Positions 52,714 to 60,689 of a stretch of 64,000 nucleotides of DNA are shown in pieces (within the stretch, counting starts at the first letter, position 1; each line of letters starts with the position of its first letter). The notes below the pieces were generated by a model. The model was not told the origin of the DNA. It saw nothing but the letters and a program-made list of their open reading frames with translations, and made no database searches. The DNA is taken from positions 1,458,501-1,522,500 of the forward strand of contig NZ_CP095732.1 in the NCBI RefSeq assembly GCF_020447305.1, given 5' to 3'. This DNA comes from Abyssibius alkaniclasticus (lineage in GTDB: Bacteria > Pseudomonadota > Alphaproteobacteria > Rhodobacterales > Rhodobacteraceae). A program made the position numbers and the translations under genes.

Positions 52714-53067
52714 CTAATGCGGGCCGTTCGGGGTTTCATCCTCGAAAAACGGGGTCATTTGGACAACGATGACAGCGTTCTCGGCCAAGGCACGGTCCAT
52801 CAAGCCGCGCTCCTCATCCGAAATATCATGCCCATCGGCCAGCCGCTCTTCCAGCGTGCCATAGCCCGAAACATCGAGCGGGTGCAGCCCGGCGGTTTGC
52901 AGCACATTCACGGTTTCATTCACCGCTTCCTGCTCGTCCACTCCGCTGGCATAAATCATCAGCGCCGCCCCCGTCGCCCCCTTGGGCAGGTCATCATCGG
53001 CGCTGCGGCCGACTTCAACCAGCAGGGTAAACACCTGCTGTGGGCGTTTGGGTTTCTTCTCAGTCAC
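52714..53067 (-). CDS. Small protein of unknown function between dapD and dapE
   Basis: 117 residues from a GTG at 53067 that overlaps the dapD stop by 8 bp; an ATG at 53109 would overlap dapD by 50 bp. Acidic, with [20 protein letters not shown], then [20 protein letters not shown] and [20 protein letters not shown]. It looks like a compact alpha/beta protein without signal peptide or membrane helix. I do not recognise a family. Its place inside the dap operon suggests it is co-expressed with lysine-pathway enzymes. Confidence 0.75.
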   Translation of the reverse strand: MTEKKPKRPQQVFTLLVEVGRSADDDLPKGATGAALMIYASGVDEQEAVNETVNVLQTAGLHPLDVSGYGTLEERLADGHDISDEERGLMDRALAENAVIVVQMTPFFEDETPNGPH

Positions 53068-53887
53068 GCAAAAGCTCGTTGATGCTGGTTTTGGAGCGGG
53101 TGCGCTCATCGACCCGCTTCACGATTACAGCGCAGTAAAGGTTGATGCCGTTTTTGGAGGGCATCGCGCCTGCGACAACAACGGAATAGGGGGGCACTTC
53201 GCCATACATCACGGCGCCTGTTTCACGGTCGACAATCTTGGTGGATTTGCCGATAAATACGCCCATGCCCAGAACCGAGCCTTCGCGCACGATGCAGCCT
53301 TCAACCACCTCGGAGCGCGCGCCGATGAAGCAATTATCCTCGATGATGGTCGGGCCTGCCTGCATGGGTTCCAGCACGCCGCCAATGCCAACGCCGCCGG
53401 AAAGATGCACGTTCTTGCCGATTTGCGCACAGCTGCCAACAGTCGCCCATGTATCGACCATCGTGCCGCTATCGACATGGGCGCCAAGGTTCACAAAGCT
53501 CGGCATCAGCACCACACCGGGGGCGATATAGGCCGATTTGCGCACAATCGCGTTGGGCACGGCGCGAAAACCGGCCGATCGCCACTGGGTGTCGCCCCAG
53601 CCTTTGAACTTGCTGTCGACCTTGTCCCACCAGCCGCCGCCCTGCGCGCCACCCGATTGCTGCTCCATATCCTTGATGCGAAAGCCCAGAAGCACGGCCT
53701 TTTTGGCCCATTGGTTGACATGCCATTCACCGCTTTCGCGCGGTTCGGCCACGCGCAGCTTGCCACTGTCCAGCGCATCCAGCGTATGCTCGATCGCCTC
53801 GCGCGTTTCGCCGGTTGTGGCTGGGCTGATCGTGTCGCGCGCCTCCCATGCGGCTTCGATGGCGGCTTCGAGTGCTGAATTTGACAT
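53060..53887 (-). CDS. dapD: 2,3,4,5-tetrahydropyridine-2,6-dicarboxylate N-succinyltransferase
   Basis: Succinylates tetrahydrodipicolinate using succinyl-CoA in the lysine/diaminopimelate pathway. An N-terminal helical domain is followed by a left-handed beta-helix with hexapeptide repeats ([60 protein letters not shown]). 275 residues, typical. AGGAG lies six bases before the ATG. First gene of the dap operon in this window. Confidence 0.96.
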   Translation of the reverse strand: MSNSALEAAIEAAWEARDTISPATTGETREAIEHTLDALDSGKLRVAEPRESGEWHVNQWAKKAVLLGFRIKDMEQQSGGAQGGGWWDKVDSKFKGWGDTQWRSAGFRAVPNAIVRKSAYIAPGVVLMPSFVNLGAHVDSGTMVDTWATVGSCAQIGKNVHLSGGVGIGGVLEPMQAGPTIIEDNCFIGARSEVVEGCIVREGSVLGMGVFIGKSTKIVDRETGAVMYGEVPPYSVVVAGAMPSKNGINLYCAVIVKRVDERTRSKTSINELLRD

Positions 53888-53944
53888 GGGTCGCTCCTGG
53901 AATGTTTCGCTTTTGATGCGCTATAACGGCTTGGCGCGATGGGT

Positions 53945-54877
53945 TCAATGCGACGCGCTGGCCAGCGGATCCGGCGCGATATTGCCGCCGCACAGCAATA
54001 CGGCGACTTTTTCGCCAATGGCGGGGGTATAGGCGCCCGATACGAGCGCGGCCAGCGCCGCTGCACCGGCCGGTTCCACCAGAATCCGCGCGCGCTGCCA
54101 AAGCAGGGTTTGCGCCCTGGTAATGGCGTCATCCTCGACCAGCACCGATGTGATGTTGTGCGCTGTCGCAAGATCATAGCAGATGCGGCCGATTTTTCTG
54201 GCCCCCAATGCGTTGGCGGCGACGCCGGAAACCTCAACCGTGGTTTCTGGCCCTTCGGCCAGGGCATTGTGCAATGTGGGCGCAAGGCGCGGTTCAACCG
54301 CGACAAGCTTGCGCCGCCCGGCAAGCCAGGCCATTGCGCCCCCGATCAGCCCTCCCCCGCCAACCGCAATCAGCACGGTATCGGCCTCCAGCCCCTGTGC
54401 CTCCCATTCGGCCATGACCGTGCCTTGGCCTGCCACAGTGCCGGGCGCATCATAGGCGTGGATTTGCATCGCCCCGGTGGCGGCTTCATGCGCTTGTGCG
54501 GCGGCCAGGGCTTCGGCATAGGTGCCGGGCAGAACGCTGAGCTTTGCCCCCGTGCTGCGGATAAGGTCGATTTTCGATTTTCCAGCAAATTCCGGCACGA
54601 AAATATGCGCCGCATGGCCCAGACTGGTGGCGGCATAGGCCACCGCCGCGCCATGATTGCCACCGGAGGCCGCAACAACCCCCGCCGCTGGCACCGGCTG
54701 CGACAGCAGGGTGTTGAACGCCCCGCGCGCCTTGAAGCTGCCGGTATGCTGCATGTGTTCCAGCTTCACGGCGATCGGATAGTCCAAGCCCAGCCCCTCA
54801 AGCATGGCAACAGGTGTGCGGCGGATATGGGGGGCAATGCGCAAAGCCGCGGCGGTAATTTCATCGTGATGCACCAT
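53945..54877 (-). CDS. Threonine/serine dehydratase-like PLP enzyme
   Basis: Fold-type II PLP enzyme expected to deaminate threonine or serine, or to act on a hydroxy-aspartate. PLP lysine is Lys49 in TGSFKARGAFN; phosphate cradle is GGGGLIGGA; ASGGNHGAAVAYAA is the substrate loop. 310 residues from the ATG at 54877, with GGGGAG upstream. There is no ACT domain, so it is the catabolic rather than the isoleucine-feedback-controlled form. Open frame running upstream to 55819 crosses the LOG gene on the other strand and is rejected. Confidence 0.88.
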   Translation of the reverse strand: MVHHDEITAAALRIAPHIRRTPVAMLEGLGLDYPIAVKLEHMQHTGSFKARGAFNTLLSQPVPAAGVVAASGGNHGAAVAYAATSLGHAAHIFVPEFAGKSKIDLIRSTGAKLSVLPGTYAEALAAAQAHEAATGAMQIHAYDAPGTVAGQGTVMAEWEAQGLEADTVLIAVGGGGLIGGAMAWLAGRRKLVAVEPRLAPTLHNALAEGPETTVEVSGVAANALGARKIGRICYDLATAHNITSVLVEDDAITRAQTLLWQRARILVEPAGAAALAALVSGAYTPAIGEKVAVLLCGGNIAPDPLASASH

Positions 54878-54952
54878 TTTTCTCCCCTTGCTGGCAATGC
54901 TGTGCGGCAGACTATAGAAATGGTCCCAAAGCACCAGTTGAAAGGACGTGGC

Positions 54953-55777
54953 ATGGTAGAAATTCGATGGAAACAGGAGCGGTTTCCCGATGCGGGCGAG
55001 GATGTGGCCACCCAGAAGAACGTGCCCGACACGCCGCAAACCCGCGCGTCCGCCTACCGGCTTGCTTTTGCCGATAGCGAGTTTCTGTGCCGTGACGAGT
55101 TGCGCGCCGTGCGCCTGCAACTGGAACTGCTCAAGCCCGAAATGGCCTTGGCTGAACGCGGAATCACCTCGACCGTGGTGCTGTTTGGCGGCGCGCGCAT
55201 TCCCGACCCTGAATTCAAGGACAAGGCGCGCACGAAGACGCTGGCCGATCTGTCGAAATACTACGATGCGGCGCGCGAATTTGCCCGGCTCTGCACGGAA
55301 AAGTCGCTCAAATCCTATGGGCGCGACACCGTTGTCTGCACCGGTGGCGGGCCGGGTGTGATGGAGGCGGGCAATCGTGGCGCGGTTGATGCGGGGGGCG
55401 TGTCGATTGCGCTGAATATCGTGCTGCCCCATGAGCAGGCCCCAAACCGATATGCCACGCCAGAGCTTTGCTTCAACTTCCACTATTTTGCCATTCGCAA
55501 AATGCACTTTCTGTTGCGCGCCAAAGCCGTTGCGGTCTTCCCCGGCGGGTTTGGCACACTCGATGAGCTGTTTGAAACCCTGACACTGGTGCAGACTGGC
55601 CGCATGGAGCCGCTGCCGATATTGCTGTTTGGCAAGGCATTCTGGCACAAGATCATCGACTGGGAGGCGCTTGCCGATGCCGGAACCATCAGCGCCGATG
55701 ACATCAAACTGTTCCGTTTTGTGGAGACGGGGGCGGAAGCCTTCGAGGTGATGGAAAACTGGCACAAGGCGGGATAG
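54953..55777 (+). CDS. LOG family (TIGR00730) Rossmann-fold protein
   Basis: 274 residues. Lysine-decarboxylase-like LOG signature: VVCTGGGPGVMEAGNRGAVD and VFPGGFGTLDELFETLTL (the PGGxGTxxE motif). Members hydrolyse nucleoside 5'-monophosphates, some releasing cytokinins, others acting on purine nucleotides. The N-terminal 80 residues are an extra helical segment (ERFPDAGEDVATQKNVPDTP) typical of the longer bacterial subgroup. ATG at 54953, GGA upstream. Convergent with the GlxA-type regulator; element E lies between them. Confidence 0.87.
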   Translation: MVEIRWKQERFPDAGEDVATQKNVPDTPQTRASAYRLAFADSEFLCRDELRAVRLQLELLKPEMALAERGITSTVVLFGGARIPDPEFKDKARTKTLADLSKYYDAAREFARLCTEKSLKSYGRDTVVCTGGGPGVMEAGNRGAVDAGGVSIALNIVLPHEQAPNRYATPELCFNFHYFAIRKMHFLLRAKAVAVFPGGFGTLDELFETLTLVQTGRMEPLPILLFGKAFWHKIIDWEALADAGTISADDIKLFRFVETGAEAFEVMENWHKAG

Positions 55778-55792
55778 CAGCGCGGGGCAGGA

Positions 55793-55825
55793 GCCTCCGG
55801 CGGGGATATTTAAGAGCAAAAGATG
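55793..55825 (+). repeat. Interspersed GGATATTT element, copy E (subtype 1)
   Basis: GCCTCCGGCGGGGATATTT then AAGAGCAAAAGATG. It fills most of the gap between the LOG gene stop (55777) and the convergent regulator stop (55826) and ends directly against the latter. Confidence 0.85.
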
Positions 55826-56803
55826 CTAGCTGCGCGCGCGCATCTGCCGTGGGTTCTGGCCGAATTTCGCCAAAAAGGCGTGGTTGAAGGCGGCGGGGCT
55901 GGAAAAGCCGCAGCGCAGCGCGATTTCGGCCATCGGATGCGCGGTGTCGCGCACAAGCCGGGCGGCGCTTTCCAGCCGCAGGTTGCGACAGGCCTGGCCG
56001 GGAGCCATGTTCAGGCTGCGCGCAAAGCGGGTTTCGAGCGCGCGGCGTGATACGCCCAGGCTTTGCGCGAGTTTGGTGACAGAAAGCGGCTCATCGAGCG
56101 CGGTCTCCATTGCATCGAGCGCGCGGGCGACCAGCGGGTCGCGGCGTTCAAGGCGGGCGCGGGCCATGAGCGGCTGGCGGTCGGCACCGCCGGCGGCGGA
56201 TTCATAGATGAACACACCCGCCACCTGTAGCGCCAGTGCCACGCCATAGCGGGCGCGGATCAGTTCCAGCATCATATCCATCGCGGGCGACGCACCACCG
56301 GCGGTGATGCGGTTATGGGTGATGACAAAGCGCGCGCCCTGCACATCGACCTCGGGATGGGCGGCGGCAAAGTCTTCAAGGTCTTCCCAATGGGTTGTTG
56401 CCTGCTGGCCAGACAGCAGCCCCGCGCGTGCCAGCACCCAGGTTCCGGCCTCGACCCCGCCGAGGCAGGCTAGGCGCGGCGCAAGCTGACGCAGCTGGCG
56501 CAAGATCGGGGCAGGCGCGTGGCGGGCCTGGTTGAAGCCGGAAATCACCAAAAGCAGATCGACCGCGCCAAGGGTTGCGAGGCTTCCGCCGCTGGCCACG
56601 TCCAGCCCGCATGTCAATGTGGCCGGCAGACCATCGGGCGTGACGATGCGCCAGGAAAACAGCGGGCGGCGGGCAAAGCGGTTGGCGGCGCGCATCGGGT
56701 CGAGTGTGCTGGCAAGCGACATCATCGAGCTTTCGGGCAGCAGCAGCAGGCCGACATGCAGCGGCTTTGCGCTGGGCTGGAAGATCATATTTGCGTGTTT
56801 CAT
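55826..56803 (-). CDS. GlxA family AraC-type regulator, probable carnitine catabolism regulator
   Basis: Two domains: an N-terminal DJ-1/PfpI-like sensor (VGLLLLPESSMMSLASTLDP, GGVEAGTWVLARAGLL) and a C-terminal AraC double helix-turn-helix (LSVTKLAQSLGVSRRALETR, MAEIALRCGFSSPAAFNHAF). 325 residues from the ATG at 56803. It is divergent from the BKACE gene that begins the carnitine-type operon. In Pseudomonas, CdhR, a GlxA-family protein, activates the carnitine genes from the same divergent position, so I infer the same role. The ligand is unproven. Confidence 0.85.
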   Translation of the reverse strand: MKHANMIFQPSAKPLHVGLLLLPESSMMSLASTLDPMRAANRFARRPLFSWRIVTPDGLPATLTCGLDVASGGSLATLGAVDLLLVISGFNQARHAPAPILRQLRQLAPRLACLGGVEAGTWVLARAGLLSGQQATTHWEDLEDFAAAHPEVDVQGARFVITHNRITAGGASPAMDMMLELIRARYGVALALQVAGVFIYESAAGGADRQPLMARARLERRDPLVARALDAMETALDEPLSVTKLAQSLGVSRRALETRFARSLNMAPGQACRNLRLESAARLVRDTAHPMAEIALRCGFSSPAAFNHAFLAKFGQNPRQMRARS

Positions 56804-56877
56804 CAATTTTCATGCGTAAAAGATAAATTGTTTTGCCGCAAGACCGCGATACTTGCCCCAGGAACCGGAGGAAGCCA

Positions 56878-57786
56878 ATGCCACTGTCCATGAACCAGGA
56901 AGTTTTCATCACCTGCGCTGTTACCGGCTCGGGATCGACCCAGGAGCGCAGCCCGCATGTGCCGCGCTCGCCCCAGCAAATTGCCGAAAGCGCGATTGCG
57001 GCGGCCAAGGCCGGGGCGGCAATTGTGCATTGCCATGTGCGCGACCCGGAAACCGGCAAGCCCAGCCGCGATCCGGCCATGTTCCGCGAAGTGACCGAGC
57101 GCATTCGCGACAGCGACACCGATGTTGTGCTGAACCTGACAGCGGGCATGGGCGGTGACATTGTGTTTGGCGATGTCGAACAGCCCCTGCCCACCGTGGC
57201 GGGCACCGATATGGCCGGTGCAACCGAGCGTGTGGCGCATGTGCTGGATTGCCGGCCCGAGATTTGCACGCTGGATTGCGGCACGATGAACTTCGCCGAG
57301 GCCGATTATGTGATGACCAACACGCCGGGAATGCTGCGCGCTATGGGCCGGATGATGACGGAGTCTGGCGTGCTGCCGGAAATCGAAGCCTTTGATACCG
57401 GGCATTTGTGGTTTGCCAAGCAGCTTGTGGCCGAGGGCATCTTGAAATTCCCGGCGCTTGTGCAGCTCTGCATGGGCGTGCCCTGGGGCGCACCGGATGA
57501 CCTCAACACCTTTATGGCGATGGTGAACAACGTGCCAGATGGCTGGAACTGGAGCGCCTTTTCGCTGGGCCGCAACCAGATGCCCTATGTCTCTGCCGCC
57601 GTTCTGGCCGGGGGCAATGTGCGCGTGGGGCTGGAAGATAACCTGTGGCTGGGCAAGGGCAACCTGGCCACCAATGCGCAGCTTGTCGAAAACGCGGTCG
57701 GGATAATCGAGCGCATGGGCGCACGGGTGATCGGGCCGGAAGCGGTGCGCGAAAAGCTGGGGCTGACCAAGCGGGCACCAGCATAA
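56878..57786 (+). CDS. cdhC: BKACE family 3-keto acid cleavage enzyme, probable 3-dehydrocarnitine:acetyl-CoA trimethylamine transferase
   Basis: Zinc enzyme of the beta-keto acid cleavage family (DUF849). Expected reaction here: 3-dehydrocarnitine plus acetyl-CoA gives betainyl-CoA plus acetoacetate. Metal histidines His51 and His53 in AAIVHCHVRDPETG; N-terminal ITCAVTGSGSTQERSPHVPR is typical. 302 residues from the ATG at 56878, preceded by GGAGGAA. The assignment to carnitine rests on the next gene (carnitine dehydrogenase fusion) and the GlxA-type neighbour; BKACE enzymes by themselves have many substrates. Confidence 0.85.
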   Translation: MPLSMNQEVFITCAVTGSGSTQERSPHVPRSPQQIAESAIAAAKAGAAIVHCHVRDPETGKPSRDPAMFREVTERIRDSDTDVVLNLTAGMGGDIVFGDVEQPLPTVAGTDMAGATERVAHVLDCRPEICTLDCGTMNFAEADYVMTNTPGMLRAMGRMMTESGVLPEIEAFDTGHLWFAKQLVAEGILKFPALVQLCMGVPWGAPDDLNTFMAMVNNVPDGWNWSAFSLGRNQMPYVSAAVLAGGNVRVGLEDNLWLGKGNLATNAQLVENAVGIIERMGARVIGPEAVREKLGLTKRAPA

Positions 57787-57836
57787 GACGGGTTTGATCC
57801 TGCGCGCATCATGCGCTGCATTTCCGGAGGCACGAT

Positions 57837-59282
57837 ATGACAAAAACGGCAGCAATCATCGGCGGCGGGGTTATTGGCGGCGGCTGGGCGGCGCGCTTCC
57901 TGCTGAATGGCTGGGATGTTCGGATTTCCGACCCCGACCCGGAAGCCGCACGCAAAATCGGCGAAGTGCTGGCCAATGCCCGCCGCAGCCTGCCCGCGCT
58001 GGCCGATGTGGCCATGCCGCCCGAAGGCAGGCTCAGCTTTGCCACCAGCATTGCCGAGGCGGTTGCGGGGGCGGATTGGGTGCAGGAATCGGTGCCGGAG
58101 CGGCTCGACATCAAGCACAGGGTGTTTGCCGAAATTCAGGCATATGCGCGCGCGGATGCGGTGATCGGCTCCTCCACCTCCGGCTTCAAGCCAAGCGAGT
58201 TGCAGCAGGGCGCGGCCCGGCCCGGGCAGATTTTTGTCTGCCATCCGTTCAACCCTGTCTACCTTCTGCCCTTGATCGAGGTTGTGGGCAGCGATGTGGC
58301 CGACCCGGCCATACGCCAGACCTGTGTTGATACCCTTGAAAAGCTTGGCATGAAGCCCCTGCTTGTGCGCAAGGAAATAGATGCGCATATCGCCGACCGT
58401 TTCCTTGAAGCCGTGTGGCGCGAGGCGCTGTGGCTCGTCAAGGACGGTATCGCCACGACCGAGGAAATCGACGACGCGATCCGCTTTGGCTTTGGTCTGC
58501 GCTGGGGGCAGATGGGCCTGTTTGAAACCTATCGCATTGCGGGTGGCGAGGCGGGGATGAAGCATTTCATCGCGCAATTCGGCCCCTGCCTGGCCTGGCC
58601 CTGGACCAAGCTGATGGATGTGCCTGAACTGACGGACGAGTTGGTGGAGACTCTGGCCAGCCAGTCAGATGCGCAATCGGGAATGCACTCTATCCGTGAA
58701 CTTGAGCGTATTCGCGATGACAATCTTGTCGGCATGATGCGCGCGCTCAAGCGCAACAATTGGGGCGCGGGCGCGCTTTTGGTCGCGCAGGACAGGCGTA
58801 TGGGGCGAACAGCGCCCGCGCTGGGCCTGGTCGAGACCCAAAACCGGCAGGTGCCGCAAAGCTGGACCGACTATAACGGCCATATGAACGAGGCGCATTA
58901 TCTGGAGGTTTTTGCCGCGGCCTCGGACCGGTTCATGGAAATCATCGGTGCCGATGCAGACTATATTGCCGCTGGCAACAGCTATTTCACCGCCGAGACC
59001 CATATTCGCCATATTGACGAGGTTCATGCGGGTGCGCGGGTGCGGGTCGAAACCCAGGTGCTGGCGGGTGCGGGCAAAAAGCTGCACCTGTTCCACAGTC
59101 TATTCGAAGGCGCGCGACTGCTGGCAACCGGCGAGCATTTGCTGCTGCATGTAAACCTGAACAGCCGCGCCACAAGCGAGCCTTTGCCGGACGTGGTTGC
59201 AAAACTGGCCGATTATGCCAAGGCCCATGCCACAATGCCGCGCCCCGAAGGGGCCGGGCGTGCCGTGGGCCAGAAGCCGTAG
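57837..59282 (+). CDS. cdhA: Fused L-carnitine 3-dehydrogenase and betainyl-CoA-type thioesterase
   Basis: 481 residues. Residues 1 to about 315 are a 3-hydroxyacyl-CoA-dehydrogenase-type NAD enzyme (IIGGGVIGGGWAARFLLNGW at 7-26; catalytic His136 in VCHPFNPVYLLPLIEV). About 335-481 form a hotdog-fold thioesterase (SWTDYNGHMNEAHYLEVF, Asp345; HLFHSLFEGARLLATGEHLL). Expected: oxidation of L-carnitine to 3-dehydrocarnitine, and hydrolysis of betainyl-CoA to glycine betaine. In Pseudomonas these are separate CdhA and CdhB proteins; fused carnitine dehydrogenases are, as far as I recall, known in rhizobia. GGAGG lies upstream. It follows the BKACE gene by 50 bp. Confidence 0.88.
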   Translation: MTKTAAIIGGGVIGGGWAARFLLNGWDVRISDPDPEAARKIGEVLANARRSLPALADVAMPPEGRLSFATSIAEAVAGADWVQESVPERLDIKHRVFAEIQAYARADAVIGSSTSGFKPSELQQGAARPGQIFVCHPFNPVYLLPLIEVVGSDVADPAIRQTCVDTLEKLGMKPLLVRKEIDAHIADRFLEAVWREALWLVKDGIATTEEIDDAIRFGFGLRWGQMGLFETYRIAGGEAGMKHFIAQFGPCLAWPWTKLMDVPELTDELVETLASQSDAQSGMHSIRELERIRDDNLVGMMRALKRNNWGAGALLVAQDRRMGRTAPALGLVETQNRQVPQSWTDYNGHMNEAHYLEVFAAASDRFMEIIGADADYIAAGNSYFTAETHIRHIDEVHAGARVRVETQVLAGAGKKLHLFHSLFEGARLLATGEHLLLHVNLNSRATSEPLPDVVAKLADYAKAHATMPRPEGAGRAVGQKP

Positions 59283-59297
59283 CATAAGGTAATCATT

Positions 59298-60461
59298 ATG
59301 GATTTCGGGCTGAGCGAAGAACAGCAGATGATTGTCGACACAACACGCGCCTTTGTGGAGCGCGAGCTTTACCCGCATGAGGCCGAGGTGGAGCGCACCG
59401 GCCATTTGCGTATGGAGCTTGTGCGCGAGATTCAGGCCAAGGCGATCGAGGCGGGGCTTTACGCCGCCAATATGCCCGAAGATGTGGGCGGCGCCGGGCT
59501 CGATACGCAAACATGGCTGCTCTATGAAAAAGAGCTGGGCCGCGCCAATTACGCGCTGCACTGGACATGCGTTGCCCGCCCGTCGAACATCCTGCTGGCC
59601 GGAACGCCGGAGCAGCGCGAGCGCTACCTTTTTCCCTGCATCCGCGGCGAGAAATGGGATTGTTTGGCAATGACCGAACCCGGCGCGGGCTCGGATTTGC
59701 GCGGCATGAAGGCCAGCGCAAAGGCCGATGGCGATGATTTCATCCTGAACGGCACAAAGCATTTCATCAGCCATGCCGATATCGCCGATTTCGCCATTGT
59801 GTTCATGGCGACCGGCGAAGAGCAAACCCCGCGCGGCCCGAAAAAGCGGATCACGGCATTCTTTGTCGACAAGGGCACGCCGGGGTTTGAGCTGCGCGAT
59901 GGCTATCGCAATGTCAGCCATCGCGGCTATACGAATGCGGTGTTGGAGTTCAATGACTGCCGACTGCCACAATCGGCCGTGCTGGGCGAGGTCCACAAGG
60001 GATTTGAGGTTGCCAATACATGGCTCGGGGCCACGCGCCTGCAGGTGGCGGCAACATGCCTTGGCCGCGCCGAACGCGCGCTGGGTTATGCCGTTGATTA
60101 TGCCGCAGAACGTGAACAATTCGGCCAGAAAATCGGCAAGTTTCAGGGCGTCTCCTTCAAGCTGGCCGATATGGCGATGGAACTCAAAGCCGCCGAGTTG
60201 CTGACACGAGAAGCCGCCTGGAAATTTGACCAGGGCACGGTAACGGAATCCGATATGTCGATGGCCAAGCTCAAAGCCACAGAGGTGCTGGCGATGGTGG
60301 CCGATGAGGCGATCCAGATCCACGGTGGCATGGGGCTGATGGATGACCTGCCGCTGGAACGCATCTGGCGCGACGCGCGGGTTGAACGGATCTGGGAGGG
60401 CACCAGCGAGATCCAGCGGCATATCATTTCACGCGAAATGCTGCGGGCACGCGGTGCATAA
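59298..60461 (+). CDS. Acyl-CoA dehydrogenase, possible gamma-butyrobetainyl-CoA/crotonobetainyl-CoA type
   Basis: FAD-dependent alpha,beta-dehydrogenation of an acyl-CoA. 387 residues with family signatures CLAMTEPGAGSDLRGMKASA, FGQKIGKFQGVSFKLADMAM, and the catalytic-Glu segment RIWEGTSEIQRHIISREML. It follows the carnitine dehydrogenase fusion by 15 bp, so it is in the same operon. In that setting it would convert gamma-butyrobetainyl-CoA to crotonobetainyl-CoA (the reverse of CaiA). A general short-chain role is the alternative. Element F and a terminator follow it. Confidence 0.85.
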   Translation: MDFGLSEEQQMIVDTTRAFVERELYPHEAEVERTGHLRMELVREIQAKAIEAGLYAANMPEDVGGAGLDTQTWLLYEKELGRANYALHWTCVARPSNILLAGTPEQRERYLFPCIRGEKWDCLAMTEPGAGSDLRGMKASAKADGDDFILNGTKHFISHADIADFAIVFMATGEEQTPRGPKKRITAFFVDKGTPGFELRDGYRNVSHRGYTNAVLEFNDCRLPQSAVLGEVHKGFEVANTWLGATRLQVAATCLGRAERALGYAVDYAAEREQFGQKIGKFQGVSFKLADMAMELKAAELLTREAAWKFDQGTVTESDMSMAKLKATEVLAMVADEAIQIHGGMGLMDDLPLERIWRDARVERIWEGTSEIQRHIISREMLRARGA

Positions 60462-60470
60462 AGTGATGAT

Positions 60471-60503
60471 GCCTCCGGCGGGGATATTTATGAGCAAAAG
60501 ATG
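60471..60503 (+). repeat. Interspersed GGATATTT element, copy F (subtype 1)
   Basis: GCCTCCGGCGGGGATATTT then ATGAGCAAAAGATG. It begins nine bases after the acyl-CoA dehydrogenase stop codon and faces copy G, 115 bp away in the opposite orientation. Confidence 0.85.
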
Positions 60504-60581
60504 TAACGGAATATTAACCATGTCTGGGCAGGCTGGCATGGCGGTACAGGCGGGGACGCCGATGACCGCAGCGAGAGATGG

Positions 60582-60617
60582 CACCCTGTTCCGGTTTTCG
60601 GGGCAGGGTGTTTTCTT
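60582..60617 (+). terminator. Rho-independent terminator after the acyl-CoA dehydrogenase gene
   Basis: CACCCTGTTCC (60582-60592), loop GGTTTTC, GGGGCAGGGTG (60600-60610): an 11 bp stem including two T:G pairs, followed by TTTTCTT. It would separate transcription of the cdh genes from the CoA-synthetase pair, unless read-through is regulated. Confidence 0.75.
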
Positions 60618-60618
60618 G

Positions 60619-60671
60619 CCCATCTTTTGCTTTGAAATATCCTCGGGGGTCCGGGGGCAGACAGCCCCCGG
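60619..60671 (-). repeat. Interspersed GGATATTT element, copy G (subtype 2, inverted)
   Basis: In minus orientation: hairpin CCGGGGGC-TGTCT-GCCCCCGG, then ACCCCCGAGGATATTT and CAAAGCAAAAGATGGG. It matches copy C in order and spacing, with a compensated change in the hairpin. It ends 18 bp before the CoA-synthetase start. Confidence 0.8.
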
Positions 60672-60689
60672 CTTGGAACCTGTCGTATC

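Noticed and set aside
54878-55819. N-terminal extension of the threonine-dehydratase-like frame
   Set aside because: It runs antisense through the LOG-family gene and the repeat element; the family start and a ribosome site are at 54877.
57804-57816. GCGCAT-C-ATGCGC dyad between the BKACE and carnitine dehydrogenase genes
   Set aside because: A perfect 13 bp dyad, but it lies inside an operon with no sign of a promoter and uses bases common in this GC-rich DNA; not strong enough to report.
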